Assembly: GCA_030849075.1 (NCBI GenBank)
Contig: JASAOO010003437.1
Span: forward strand, 1 to 61,354
DNA: 61,354 bases
Source: Zelonia costaricensis
Taxonomy: Eukaryota; Euglenozoa; Kinetoplastea; Trypanosomatida; Trypanosomatidae
Direction: 5' to 3'
Below are positions 21,551 through 31,118 of this stretch, in pieces. The notes beneath the pieces are model-generated. The model saw nothing but the letters and a program-made list of their open reading frames with translations. It did no database searches and was not told the origin of the DNA. Both the position numbers and the translations under genes were made by a program. Each line of letters starts with the position of its first letter. The stretch's first letter is position 1.

Positions 21551-22686
21551 CGCTTTGGACGCTCTGCGCACGCTCTCCGTACCTGGAAGCGCAAGCGGCG
21601 CACGCCACACAGTTTTATCTGCCGTCGTCACAAGCGCCGAGGTCAGTTGTGACACACAGTCGTCTTCTCCTTTCAAGGCCCGTCCAGCAGCAGCGCTTTC
21701 TTCCGGAGAGCTCGAAAGTAACTCTCGTTTGCTCACCTGGTTGTTTCCAGATGCGGCACGGTGGGCGCTGGTGACGAGGCGTTAGCCGTCACGCGCGCTG
21801 CAGCAGTTCGGTGAGCTCGTATAAGGTCGCGGTTTTCCTTCTCTCTGCCTTTTCTTCCAAGGGCGCGCGCTTGCGGGTGCGCGTGTGCTCTGACGGCGAA
21901 CGTGCCGTCGCCGCCAGCTGTCCTCCCGCGGAAGAAAGGGGCCGGAAACAGGAGAGTAGGGCAACACAACAACCTGCAGCGCCGGCGCGTCCGCTTGGAA
22001 GGTAGCCCTTCCGCTCTCGCGTGCATCATTCCGTGCTACTGAGCCGACTGCGCCGTGTCGTCACAGACGCGCTCGCACGGGGTCGACAGGGTTCTGGGAA
22101 GTTGTGTCTTTGCTCATCTTTTGCGATCTGGTTGCACGCAGCAGGCTAGCGCGCACTGCAACGAGACGTGTGTGTGTATGTCGCCTCGCTGAGCGAGAGA
22201 AGAGCATGTTTCAGGCTTGTCGTGCGAGGGGGTAGCAGCTTTCTGACCCCTACGCGGCGTGGTGTGCTTCATGCTAGTGTATCTTTCGTCCACCTCGCTC
22301 TTCGGCTTTCCTCTCTTTTGGAATTCCGTCTTCATCTTCTTTTTTTTCGTCAGTCGTTTCAGTTGCTACATCGAGCTGCTCAGAGCCGTACTGGTGTGTC
22401 GCCACGGCAGTTGTGCCGATCGCCCAGCGGCGGGTTGTGTTTTCGCTCGTTGACTTTTCAAGTGACTTTGGGGTGGCTTCGCCTCCTGCTCGCGGGCTCG
22501 ACGCGTGCCCGCTTGGGTGGCGTCGCGTATGTCCGGCGTTCGCGACGTCGCTATCCTCCTTGGTTGTTTGGTCCTTTGCCTCAGCTCTCTGCTCCCCTTT
22601 TGGGCGTGTTTCCTGCCTCCTTCGTAGCCCTTTGTTTTGCCTCCTCTCACCCGAGCATTGCCACCCCCGCTGCTTCATCGTGCACG

Positions 22687-22935
22687 ATGCTGACGGAAGC
22701 TGTCAACAGTGAAGGCGGGGCGGGTGGGCTGCTGCTCGACTGGCCGGCACGCGCATGCGAAGCGCGCCGCTGGCGGCCACTCCAAATTCGCCGCTCTTCG
22801 CAGCGGGAAAACCGCCCCTTTCCACAAGGAAAGAGGGGCGGGACCTTCTCGAAGGGATGTCTTCTGCCTCTTCTCGCCCAGCTTTCACAGGCTCCTTTGT
22901 GTTGGCATTCGCCCCGTCCGGTAGCTTTTCCATGA
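22687..22935 (+). CDS. Possible small ORF, 82 aa (weak)
   Basis: An ATG-initiated frame of 82 residues (MLTEAVNSEGG...) begins where the local pyrimidine bias disappears. The frame is also open upstream to 22168, but that part is low complexity and lacks an ATG. A second frame (ATG at 22755, 97 residues) overlaps it and cannot be excluded as the real one. No family is recognised. Confidence 0.18.
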   Translation: MLTEAVNSEGGAGGLLLDWPARACEARRWRPLQIRRSSQRENRPFPQGKRGGTFSKGCLLPLLAQLSQAPLCWHSPRPVAFP

Positions 22936-23964
22936 TCGCGCTTCTGCCCTTTTGTCGCTTTCGACTCTGCTCGCCGCCTGTTTCCTTCGCGCTGCGCGCT
23001 TGCCTTATTCATCTCATTGCCTTCTCCTGTTCGAGAGCCCCTCCTTGATGGCTTTTAGTACTGTGCCTTGCAGTGATTCCGATAGTGTGCCTCATCGTGT
23101 AGCCGTTGTGTACTGTGTGGTTCCATTGCCCCTGAAGGTGAAGTGCTTGACAGCGGCGAGCCGTTCTCTCTGCTTGGCAGCCTGTGTACTCGCGTGCCGG
23201 CGGTGTGTGTGTGTGTGTGTGCGCGCGCTCACAGAGGGGGACGGTTGTTTTACCCTCCGTGGCGGTCGTTGGACGTGCGGAACAAACAGCGCTGCATTCA
23301 TTTTTCCTTGTTCACACACGCGCCGTCCGCGCGGATGAGGCGGGCAAGAAGGATGGCGGCGGGGGAGGGAGGCACGTGGCTGCGACGGAGGCTTGCGGTC
23401 CCCGTCTCGCAAATACGCGACTCCGCTCTCCCGCGTGCTGAGCTCCCCCTGCTCGGCCACAAGCGCTGTCCGTCCGCCGCTCGCGGAGGAGTGCACCCAT
23501 GTAGAGAATACGTTTTTTTAGCTCTCCCTGCTTTTCTTCGCTTCCTTCTCCTTCCTCATTGCTGTCGGATGCAAGCCCACTCGTCTTGTCCTCCGTGATT
23601 GCCCCTCCCCTCTCACTGCCTTCCCCTGCTTTCTCCTCTTCCTCCCTTCACTACTTGTATTTGTCCGTTGGTGTGTGCCCCTCTATCATTTGACTTCCAC
23701 CCCTTCTTCCGCCCCGACTGTTTGTGTGTGCGTGCGTGTGTGCGTGTGTGTGTCTGTCTCCTCTCTCACACTCTCATTCCCTCACTTCACTTGACCCACG
23801 GCAAGCGCAATCCGATCTCCTCCTTCTACAACTAAACAAACAGAAGCATATGCAAACAGTCGAATGAAAAAGAAGAAAAAAAACAGCTGATCTGAATCAC
23901 ACTCCACAGCGAGCATTTTTTTTCCTAGGCGCACTCTTTTCTTTCCGGTTTTACTTCTTGTTTC

Positions 23965-24243
23965 ATGACAGCCCGCAGGCGTCCCTGCATCGCTGTAGCG
24001 CACCTTTCGCGCACGTGTGGTTGTTGCGATCTGTTTCAACGTCTCATTGACGGCATCGCAATGCTTTTCCCTTTTCTCCATGTTGGTTTTTCTTTTTTCT
24101 TTGCTTGCGCCTACGCTGCGCCGCCACTGTGTGGCGCGACGCGGCAATTCCAGTCCTTTTCACACTACCCGCGCGAGGCGGACACCCACGACACTGTGAT
24201 GCGGAAAGCCGCACACGTGAATGGAAGCGGAGGTGCGGAGTGA
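23965..24243 (+). CDS. Candidate small membrane protein, 92 aa, unidentified
   Basis: No family is recognised, but several features favour a gene. It starts with ATG. It lies 36 nt after a strong acceptor (a T-rich tract, then TTTCCTAG, AG at 23927-23928). Its composition is not the usual pyrimidine low complexity. Residues 1-30 are basic and Cys-rich (RRRPC at 4-8, CGCC at 18-21), residues 31-52 are a plausible membrane span (IAMLFPFLHVGFSFFFACAY), and the C-terminal 40 residues are hydrophilic with acidic and basic residues. It would be a one-span protein inside the 7.1-kb desert. Conservation in other Leishmaniinae would decide it. Confidence 0.33.
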   Translation: MTARRRPCIAVAHLSRTCGCCDLFQRLIDGIAMLFPFLHVGFSFFFACAYAAPPLCGATRQFQSFSHYPREADTHDTVMRKAAHVNGSGGAE

Positions 24244-26741
24244 GCACGGCGCGTTTGACGCTTGGCTGTCTTCCTCGTCGTTGCCGCTGCAAACAATCAT
24301 CCACTGCGGCACGCGAGAGTAAGTACCGCCGGCCCTTTCCCTTCTCCCTTCACGTCCCTTTGTTCCCTGCGCAACCCGCGCTTCATTTTGCCCCCCGCCC
24401 CGAAAGTCCATTCCTTTTCCATTTTCTAACTTGGCGTCGCCAACTGCCTGTTGTGCGCGTACCGGCACGCAGGAGCCCACTATTCAGCTACTTCTCCTCC
24501 CCCCCTGTGTTCCCACCTCCATGTTCGTCTCGGACACCCCGTCCTCCTCCTCTTTTCCCGTTTTTCTTTAACTTCCGCCTTCTGCTCTCGTTCTCTACCC
24601 CCCTCTGTCGATGCGTGGTTCCCTTCTCCAGTTGCCAAGGTGTCCCGCGGCGAGCCGGATCGCGGCTGTCGGGTGCGCCGTTTTCGTCCCCTCCCTCTCT
24701 TCGCCTACGTCGCCGCATGTTAGCTTACACTCTGCGTTTTCTGCCCCTGTGTTTTTTTCCTTTTCGGTCGGTTTGTTTTTTGGCTGGTGCTTGTGAACGC
24801 GTGCATGTATGTGTGCTTGTTTCCGTGGCTCCAGCAACCTCCCCCTCCTTTTCCCCCCGCCGCTCCCCTCTACTGGAGCTGCTCTTTTCGGGGTACGCTT
24901 TGTTGCGCGTGCGTGAGCAGCCACGTGGCTGCATCGCGCTGAATGGTGTGTGAATTCGTGTTTGCCTTTCTTCTTTCTGCCTCTCTCTCTTGCGTTGGAC
25001 AGTGCTGCCGGCTGCTGCGCATGGCACACCTATGATTTTGACCCCCCACCCCCACCCCCCGCCATTTATCTTTTTCTGTCTCTTTGTCGCGCTGCCCCTG
25101 CATGCCTTCCATGCGTGGTGTGTGCACGTTGGAGTTCCTGCGTGTACATGTGCACGCGTGCGTGCGTGCAGACGGAGCACCGTTCAGCATCAGAGGTGGT
25201 CTCTGCCCCCTTCCCTTCGTCGTCTCCGTTGTATAGTGTTCTTCTTCGTTCCAGATGCTCTCCCCTCTGTCACTCCTTCCTTTCACCGTGTGGTTGCCGC
25301 ACCGGCTCTTTTGCTGTTGCGTGTTCCCCCTCCCCTCTCCCGGCGTCGCCTCGGCGTAGCTCGTCCTTTTCTGTTTCTTTTGCTTTTGTTCTTCGTAGTT
25401 CTCTCTGCGCCCCCCCCCCCCTCCGCATTGCGCCGGTGTTGGGGGCTAGTGCGAGTGGGAGATGCGGTGCTTGTGCCGCATGAAATGCGGCCCTCCTTCC
25501 CCCTTTTCCTCTTTTTTTTTCACCAGCCTTCTGTCGAGGACTCGCCGCTTTAGTACAGCGGTCGCCTTGTCGCGGCGGGGAAGCTGGTGAACAGGATGTC
25601 GCAGCGCTTGTTTTCTTCCCCACGCCTACGGGTCTTGGTTTGTGCTTGCTCGTTTTGTCTTCACCCCGGTGCCTTTTGCGACTCTTTTTTGTTTGTTGTC
25701 GACTTTCCGCAGCTGTGTGTCCCACCCGCTTGTCTAATCGTCCGCGCTTGACTGTGTGTGTATGTGCGCGCGCTTGGGTTTGCGGCTCGCATCAAGCCTC
25801 GCCGCTCTTACCCCTCTTCCTCAGCGTATGGCTTTTCTTTCCCTTTTTTTCGTGAGAACGCTCTGTTGTATCTCGTCGACGGCGTCGGCTCCGGACGATG
25901 CGGTTGTGTACCGTGGACTCATCGTTCTTCCTCTCACTTTTTTTTTTTTGCGCCGTCACACACGCCCATACCCACCCACCCACCCACCGACACGCACACA
26001 CAAACACACACACTCGCTGCATCACAGAAAGGACGTTTTTTTTCGTGTGTCTCTTTCCTGTCCCCAACCCCCGCCACACCCACCCTCGAACACTCACATG
26101 CACGAACACACCCACACGTCGCTGCAGCTTGTTCCTTGCAGGTGAACATGCGTGTTTGAGGGCAGGTGGCCCCGTTTCGTGTGTCGTCTAGCTGCGTCTC
26201 TTCCTCCCTCTTTTCCACTTCCCTGCTTACGCCTGCACTCGCGACCGGATCCCTCCGCCTTGCCTTTCGTGATCCCGACGCGCATCGATGCACGTTTCAC
26301 CGTTGAGTGTTTGTGGGTGCGTATCTCTAGTCGCAGGGCACAGACGCAGCAATCATACTTGTAGCGCAGTGCAAGGTAATCTGTGATCGGGCCTCATACT
26401 TTTTTTTCTGCGGCTTTATCTATTTGTATTGTGCTTACATAAATATATATGTGTGTGTGTGTGTGATTGTGCTTTCGGGTCATAACACGTGCCCGTCCTT
26501 TCGATGCGAGCAAAGAAAAACGGTGAAGTTTCCTGTTTCTTCCTTTTTGCGGGGGGAGGGAGACGTGGTTGGCGAGGTGCCGGCATCGCCTTCTCCGTGT
26601 CACACGCCCCCCGCCCTTTCTGCCTTTACCCCCTTTCTCACTTTCGCGGCCGACTCACCCCTGCTCTTTTTCTCCCAGCGGCGTCTTGCTCGCTGACAGG
26701 GGTGTGTGCGACCTCTTTTTCTCCTCATGCGTTCGTGTGTA

Positions 26742-26748
<7 letters not shown>

Positions 26749-26788
<40 letters not shown>
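26749..26788 (+). repeat. (GT)20 microsatellite
   Basis: An uninterrupted GT dinucleotide tract. It is complementary in inverted orientation to the (AC)18 tract 135 bases downstream. Confidence 0.95.
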
Positions 26789-26789
<1 letters not shown>

Positions 26790-26922
26790 TCGGAGAGGTG
26801 CGGAGGACTCGTGGACGCCCCCCGCGTTCTCGTTCTTGATGGGGTTTTGCGACCGTTGATGGTTCTGTGTTGTACCTCACACCCCCATCAAGAGGAAAAA
26901 GAAAGGTGGTGGCGGTGACGAA

Positions 26923-26923
<1 letters not shown>

Positions 26924-26959
<36 letters not shown>
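26924..26959 (+). repeat. (AC)18 microsatellite
   Basis: An uninterrupted AC dinucleotide tract, the inverted complement of 26749-26788. Together they could form a long hairpin in the transcript. Confidence 0.95.
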
Positions 26960-26961
<2 letters not shown>

Positions 26962-28449
26962 ACACGCACACACATACATGAAGTACATGCGCGGGCATCT
27001 CACCCCGTCAACGTGCGTTCACCTCCCCCCTTTCCCCAAACCAATACATCTGTATGACCATGCTCAGCCCGCCTTCTTATTCCTTGGCTGCCCTGCTTCA
27101 AGTTTCTTTTTCGCTGGTTTGTTTTGACCTCGCTGCTTCTACATTTTGGCGTCCGTCTCTCTCTCTCTCTCTCTCTGATGCATCAACTTGACGTGAGACT
27201 CGACTTCTCTAGCTTCAGTCTCTCCGCTCCTCAATCGTGATGCGTTACGCAGGCTGGAGGGGAAGGGGAGGTTGCCGCGAAAGCGACAACAACAACGACG
27301 CGCCACGCATGTGCGCCCCCCCCAGAAGGAACGACATCTGCGCAGCACTTCTCCTCGAAAGGAGAAAGTCCTTTCACCCAAGAGGGGAGTGTCTGTGCAG
27401 CCTGCCCAGTTCAGCGCGCGCGCGTCGAACGGGCACTGCACGCTTGACGCAGGTGCTGTGAAACGGTGACAGTAGTGAAGTTGGCGCCAGCTCGACGTGA
27501 ACTGACGCACGTGCACGCGGACGTCTGCTCCTGCCCCCCTTCCCCCTTTGTTCTTTCCGTCCGGCCATGCGCTACGCGTGCGTTGGGGCGCAGCAGGGAA
27601 GAGTGCGGGAAATAGAGAGAGAGAGTGGGGGGTCCAAGAGACTGGGCACACCAGCAGCGCGGGGCCTTCCCGCAATTCTGTTTTCACTGCCCTTTTTCTT
27701 TTGTTGCAATGACGCCTTCTCCTTTCCGGTCCTTTTCTCTCTCTTTTATGCTTTGTTTGCTTCGTGGTACTATTCGATGTTTGTGTGTTTTTGTGTGTGT
27801 GTGTATGTGTGTGTGGCTGTGTGATTGTGTGAGTTTCTTTTCCTCATCTCCACGGCGTGTGCTTTTGTGTGTGTCTGTGTGTGTGTTTGTGTGCGTTTTT
27901 ATATGAAGCTAGTTGCTGACTCGTGCTTTCTTCATCATTTCCGGGCGTGTACTCCCTAGTCGTTTCTCACGTCAGCACAGGGATGCACGAGTCTGTCCGT
28001 GACTCAACAAGCGCTGTTAGAGCGCCTTGAGCAGCACCGACCTCGCAACACCAACCTCGCAAAAAAAAAAAAAAAACAAACAAACAAAAAGAGCAGCAGA
28101 GAGTGATGCACAGCCGAGGTTACACCAGGGGATGGGCGCACTATCTCCGTCGGGTGCGGGTGTGCATTCGGAGCACCGAGGTTGGAGGCGCAGGCTCTCC
28201 ACCAATAAAGCGGCGCCTGCCGCGCCGCAGCCCATAAAACCCCCAAGGCCCGCACGTTTTCTTTTTTTGTAGGGCCTCATCAAGAAAACGTGAACGAAGG
28301 GTGGGGTACGGGGGAGAGCGAAACGAGTTCAGCCAGTGTCGAGGCACCACCGTGCGCACACGTGCGGGGCGAGATCGCGGGGTTGCTGCAAGGCAAGGAA
28401 AGGGGGGGGGGAGGGGGAGTGAATTCAAGTAAAGGACAGTGACCGACTT

Positions 28450-28673
28450 AGCGCTTTCGTTTGTTCTCTGCCTCTCACCCCCCTCCTCCTCCTCCTCCAT
28501 TCGCCGATCTCTCTCTCCTGCACCCTCCCCCGTCTTTTCCCTATCCTCGGCCTCTTCACCAATCACGCTAACCTCCGCCGCTCCACGTACCGTCTTGTTG
28601 GCTTTGCGTGTTGCCGCCTGCACTGGCGCTCACTTGGACCACAAAAAAACAATAACAACATCAACACCAACAG
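28450..28673 (+). promoter_or_regulatory. Pyrimidine tract and spliced-leader acceptor for uL22m
   Basis: A long CT-rich block (about 28450-28560) is followed by a stretch with almost no AG until AG at 28672-28673. That leaves a 25-nt 5' UTR before the ATG at 28699. This AG-exclusion pattern is typical of trypanosomatid trans-splice sites. Inferred from sequence. Confidence 0.5.
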
Positions 28674-28698
28674 AGAGAGAGACAGCGCTCTTTACGTG

Positions 28699-29538
28699 AT
28701 GCCGAAGCCGGCGACTCGCTTCAACATTGGGCTGCGACCGGCGCCGAAGCGGCAGAACGTCGGGAGTCAGTTTCTCGCCACGCAGAAGCACTACGCCCGC
28801 GAGCTGTGGTGGAAGCGGCAGTACTTTTCGAAGCGTCCCTTCGCCATCACGAAGCACCTCGGCTGCACCCCACGCATCCTGCTCGACCGCACCCTGTGGC
28901 GGACGCTGTGGATGACCAAGGCGAACCTGCCTGAGATGCACCGATGGGAAAGGGTGGTGAACAGTCAGCGCGTGACGGAGGACCGGTGGGCCCTCGTGGA
29001 AGAGGACGGGGTGATGTACCAGGTGAACTGGAAAATGTACTGCGAGCGCCTCGAGACGGAACTGCAGAAGGCGCAGGATCAGCTGCCGCAGTACTGCTTT
29101 ATCATGCGCGCCGTGCCGTCGTCGTGGAAGAAGCTGGACATTGAGCTCAGCGTGCTGCGGGGCTTGTCAGTTCGCGAGGCCATGGCACAGTGCAAGCTGT
29201 CCACGCGCAAGGGGCACATGGCCGTCTTCCGGGCACTCGAGCTGGCGCAGCAGGGGGCGGAGGGCAAGGGCCTTGACAAGGAGCGGCTGCGCATCGCCCA
29301 CATCACGTGCGTGCCGGGGCCGACGGACAAGCAGGTCGACATCCGCAGCCGCGGCTACTACTCCTGGAAAACGAAGCGGTCGTCGCACATGCTGCTGACG
29401 CTTGCCGAGGACCCGGAGATTGTGCTGCCCGACCGCACGGCGATCCCGTACGCGTCGCTCATGACTATGAAGCGGGCGGGGCTGCGAACCGAGCCGACCG
29501 TGCTGGACGTGCCCGCCATCACGGCAGAGGGCATCTAA
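28699..29538 (+). CDS. Mitochondrial large-subunit ribosomal protein uL22m
   Basis: A 279-residue protein of the mitochondrial large ribosomal subunit. In all ribosomes L22 lines the peptide exit tunnel and contacts 23S-type rRNA. The core is at about 148-238: IELSVLRGLSVREAMAQC (the helix after the family's 'R G K s v e e A' motif), LSTRKGHMAVFRALELAQ (the 'K A A k i v x x a l' helix), RIAHITCVPGP, then DIRSRGYYSWKTKRSSHMLLTL, matching the L22 end 'R x R G R a x x I x K R T S H i t v'. Bacterial L22 is only about 110 residues; the long N-terminal (1-145) and C-terminal (240-279) extensions are typical of kinetoplastid mitoribosomal proteins. The N-terminus is basic, suitable for mitochondrial import. 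The GTG three bases upstream is not used as the start because a normal ATG follows. Confidence 0.85.
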   Translation: MPKPATRFNIGLRPAPKRQNVGSQFLATQKHYARELWWKRQYFSKRPFAITKHLGCTPRILLDRTLWRTLWMTKANLPEMHRWERVVNSQRVTEDRWALVEEDGVMYQVNWKMYCERLETELQKAQDQLPQYCFIMRAVPSSWKKLDIELSVLRGLSVREAMAQCKLSTRKGHMAVFRALELAQQGAEGKGLDKERLRIAHITCVPGPTDKQVDIRSRGYYSWKTKRSSHMLLTLAEDPEIVLPDRTAIPYASLMTMKRAGLRTEPTVLDVPAITAEGI

Positions 29539-31118
29539 CACGCGCTCAGCGGCGCGTCGACTCGTCGGTGGAGAAGAAGGCAATGGAGGAACGGGGCGAG
29601 TGCGTGTGACGCCCGTATCACGGGGGGGGGGGGTGCGTTGAGTGGCCTGACGTGTTTGTGTGGTTCGTTCCACTTCTTCCGCCGCCCTCTCTCCCTCCGC
29701 TACGCATGCGCCTCATCACCTCTCCTCGAGGGGTCTGCCGTGGTGTTGGAAGCCGCGTTCTCCTCTTCACCCCCCCCTCCCCCCCCTACCCGAAGTCGTT
29801 ACCCAGCTCCGTCTCTGTTCCTCCTCTTCTTTCTCTCACATAGCTTGCTTTGTGTGTCGTGCCGCTGCAGTGCCCATCCTATTCCTCCTGCTGTTGTAAG
29901 CTGGAGTCGGCCACGCCGTGGTGGCCGTTTTGGATTACGGTCCAAGCGCAGCGTTGCGTGTCTGGTTGTGTCTGTTTGTCCGTGGCCGCGTGTGTGTGCG
30001 TGTGTGTCGGCGGGTCCGGTTGTGTTGCGCCTTAACGACGCACCCCCCTTCACCTTGAATTGGAAAGGGAGGCTTGCGGAGGGGGGGGGATGGGGGATGC
30101 GGGAGGGGGTTCCTCGCCACCGTCTTGCACTGTCCAACACCAGCCACGCAAACAAACAGTGAGGGAGTTCATTGGCAGCGAGCGTGACGCGACGCTCACT
30201 TGCGTGTGCACGCGATCCCCTCGCCCCTCTCCCCGCCCCTCTCTAGCTTCCCCGCAAGCATGGACGCACACGCACATGTACACGCACACACACACACACG
30301 TTTAGCTACACTTTTCAGGTTCAAACTGTGTGTGTGTGTGCGTGTGTGGTGGCCAATGTGCGGGCCGTTTTGGTACGAGTCAAGAAAAAAAGACAATAGC
30401 AACAAAGAGCCGACGTGCTGGTGTGAGCGGGTTGCAACGCCGCTGCATGGCTCTTACACTCTTTTTCTGACTAGTGTGCATCGGACGTTGTGTCCACCGC
30501 AGTCGTGTTCTATTCCACGGTTGTAGTGCGGGGGATAGTGTGGTGCTGACAATGCGGGTTTCACAGAACACTCCAGCTAGCTTTCCTCCTCGCACTTCCC
30601 TCCCACCCCCTCCCACCCGCCTCTGGACTCCGCCACATAACACAACGCATCTTTCTGTGACTTCGTTAGGTGACAGACGCACGCAAGGGGCGCTTCTTTT
30701 CTCACACACCCACAGCGTCGTGTCTGGCAGAGTCTCGCAGGCCTGCGTGCACGTTGGGGGTTGCTGTCGTGGACCGCCACCGCCATACACATGGGTGATG
30801 CGTCGAAACCCGCTTGCCGAACACCGCCGCCCGCTCTCGAAAAAAAAAAATACGGCAACCACGCGCGCGCGAAGGGGTTCATACTCCTACATAATTACTG
30901 CACATCGACTCGCGCGACAGCGAGCTCACAAAGGGCCGTACACGCAGACACACAAGCAAACACGCACAACCACGCGGGTGACTGTAGCCTTCGTTGCCCT
31001 CCAGTCAGAGTCGCACCCATAGAATGCGCAGCGGGGAGGCACGAACTTCCTCCTGTCACCGACCCATACACACTGCGAGCACACACACACGCACGCTTAC
31101 GTAAGCGCAGCGTGACGC
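29539..31118. other. Intergenic spacer
   Basis: No gene is seen. It contains (CA)/(GT) short repeats near 30290-30350, poly-A at 30840-30850 and pyrimidine-rich blocks. Open frames here are low complexity. Confidence 0.55.

Larger units (their letters stand above)
21551..28698. other. Gene-poor stretch, 7.1 kb, pyrimidine-rich
   Basis: No certain gene. Most of the plus strand is C/T-rich, and its long open frames translate to low-complexity Ser/Leu/Phe/Cys-rich protein. Patches with balanced composition occur near 22680-22935, 23965-24243 and 27235-27530; the first two are listed as weak candidates. It also holds (GT)20 at 26749-26788, (AC)18 at 26924-26959 and an A-rich tract at 28061-28091. 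Presumably it comprises a long kinase 3' UTR, one or more unrecognised small genes, and the uL22m 5' region. Confidence 0.55.

Noticed and set aside
22168..22935. 255-codon plus frame
   Set aside because: It begins at GTG and its first two thirds are Leu/Ser/Arg-rich pyrimidine-type sequence. Only the last 82 codons from an ATG were kept, as a weak candidate.
27240..27461. 73-codon plus frame in a balanced-composition island
   Set aside because: It has an ATG, but the translation is Arg-rich and irregular, there is no convincing acceptor, and two other frames are open as well.
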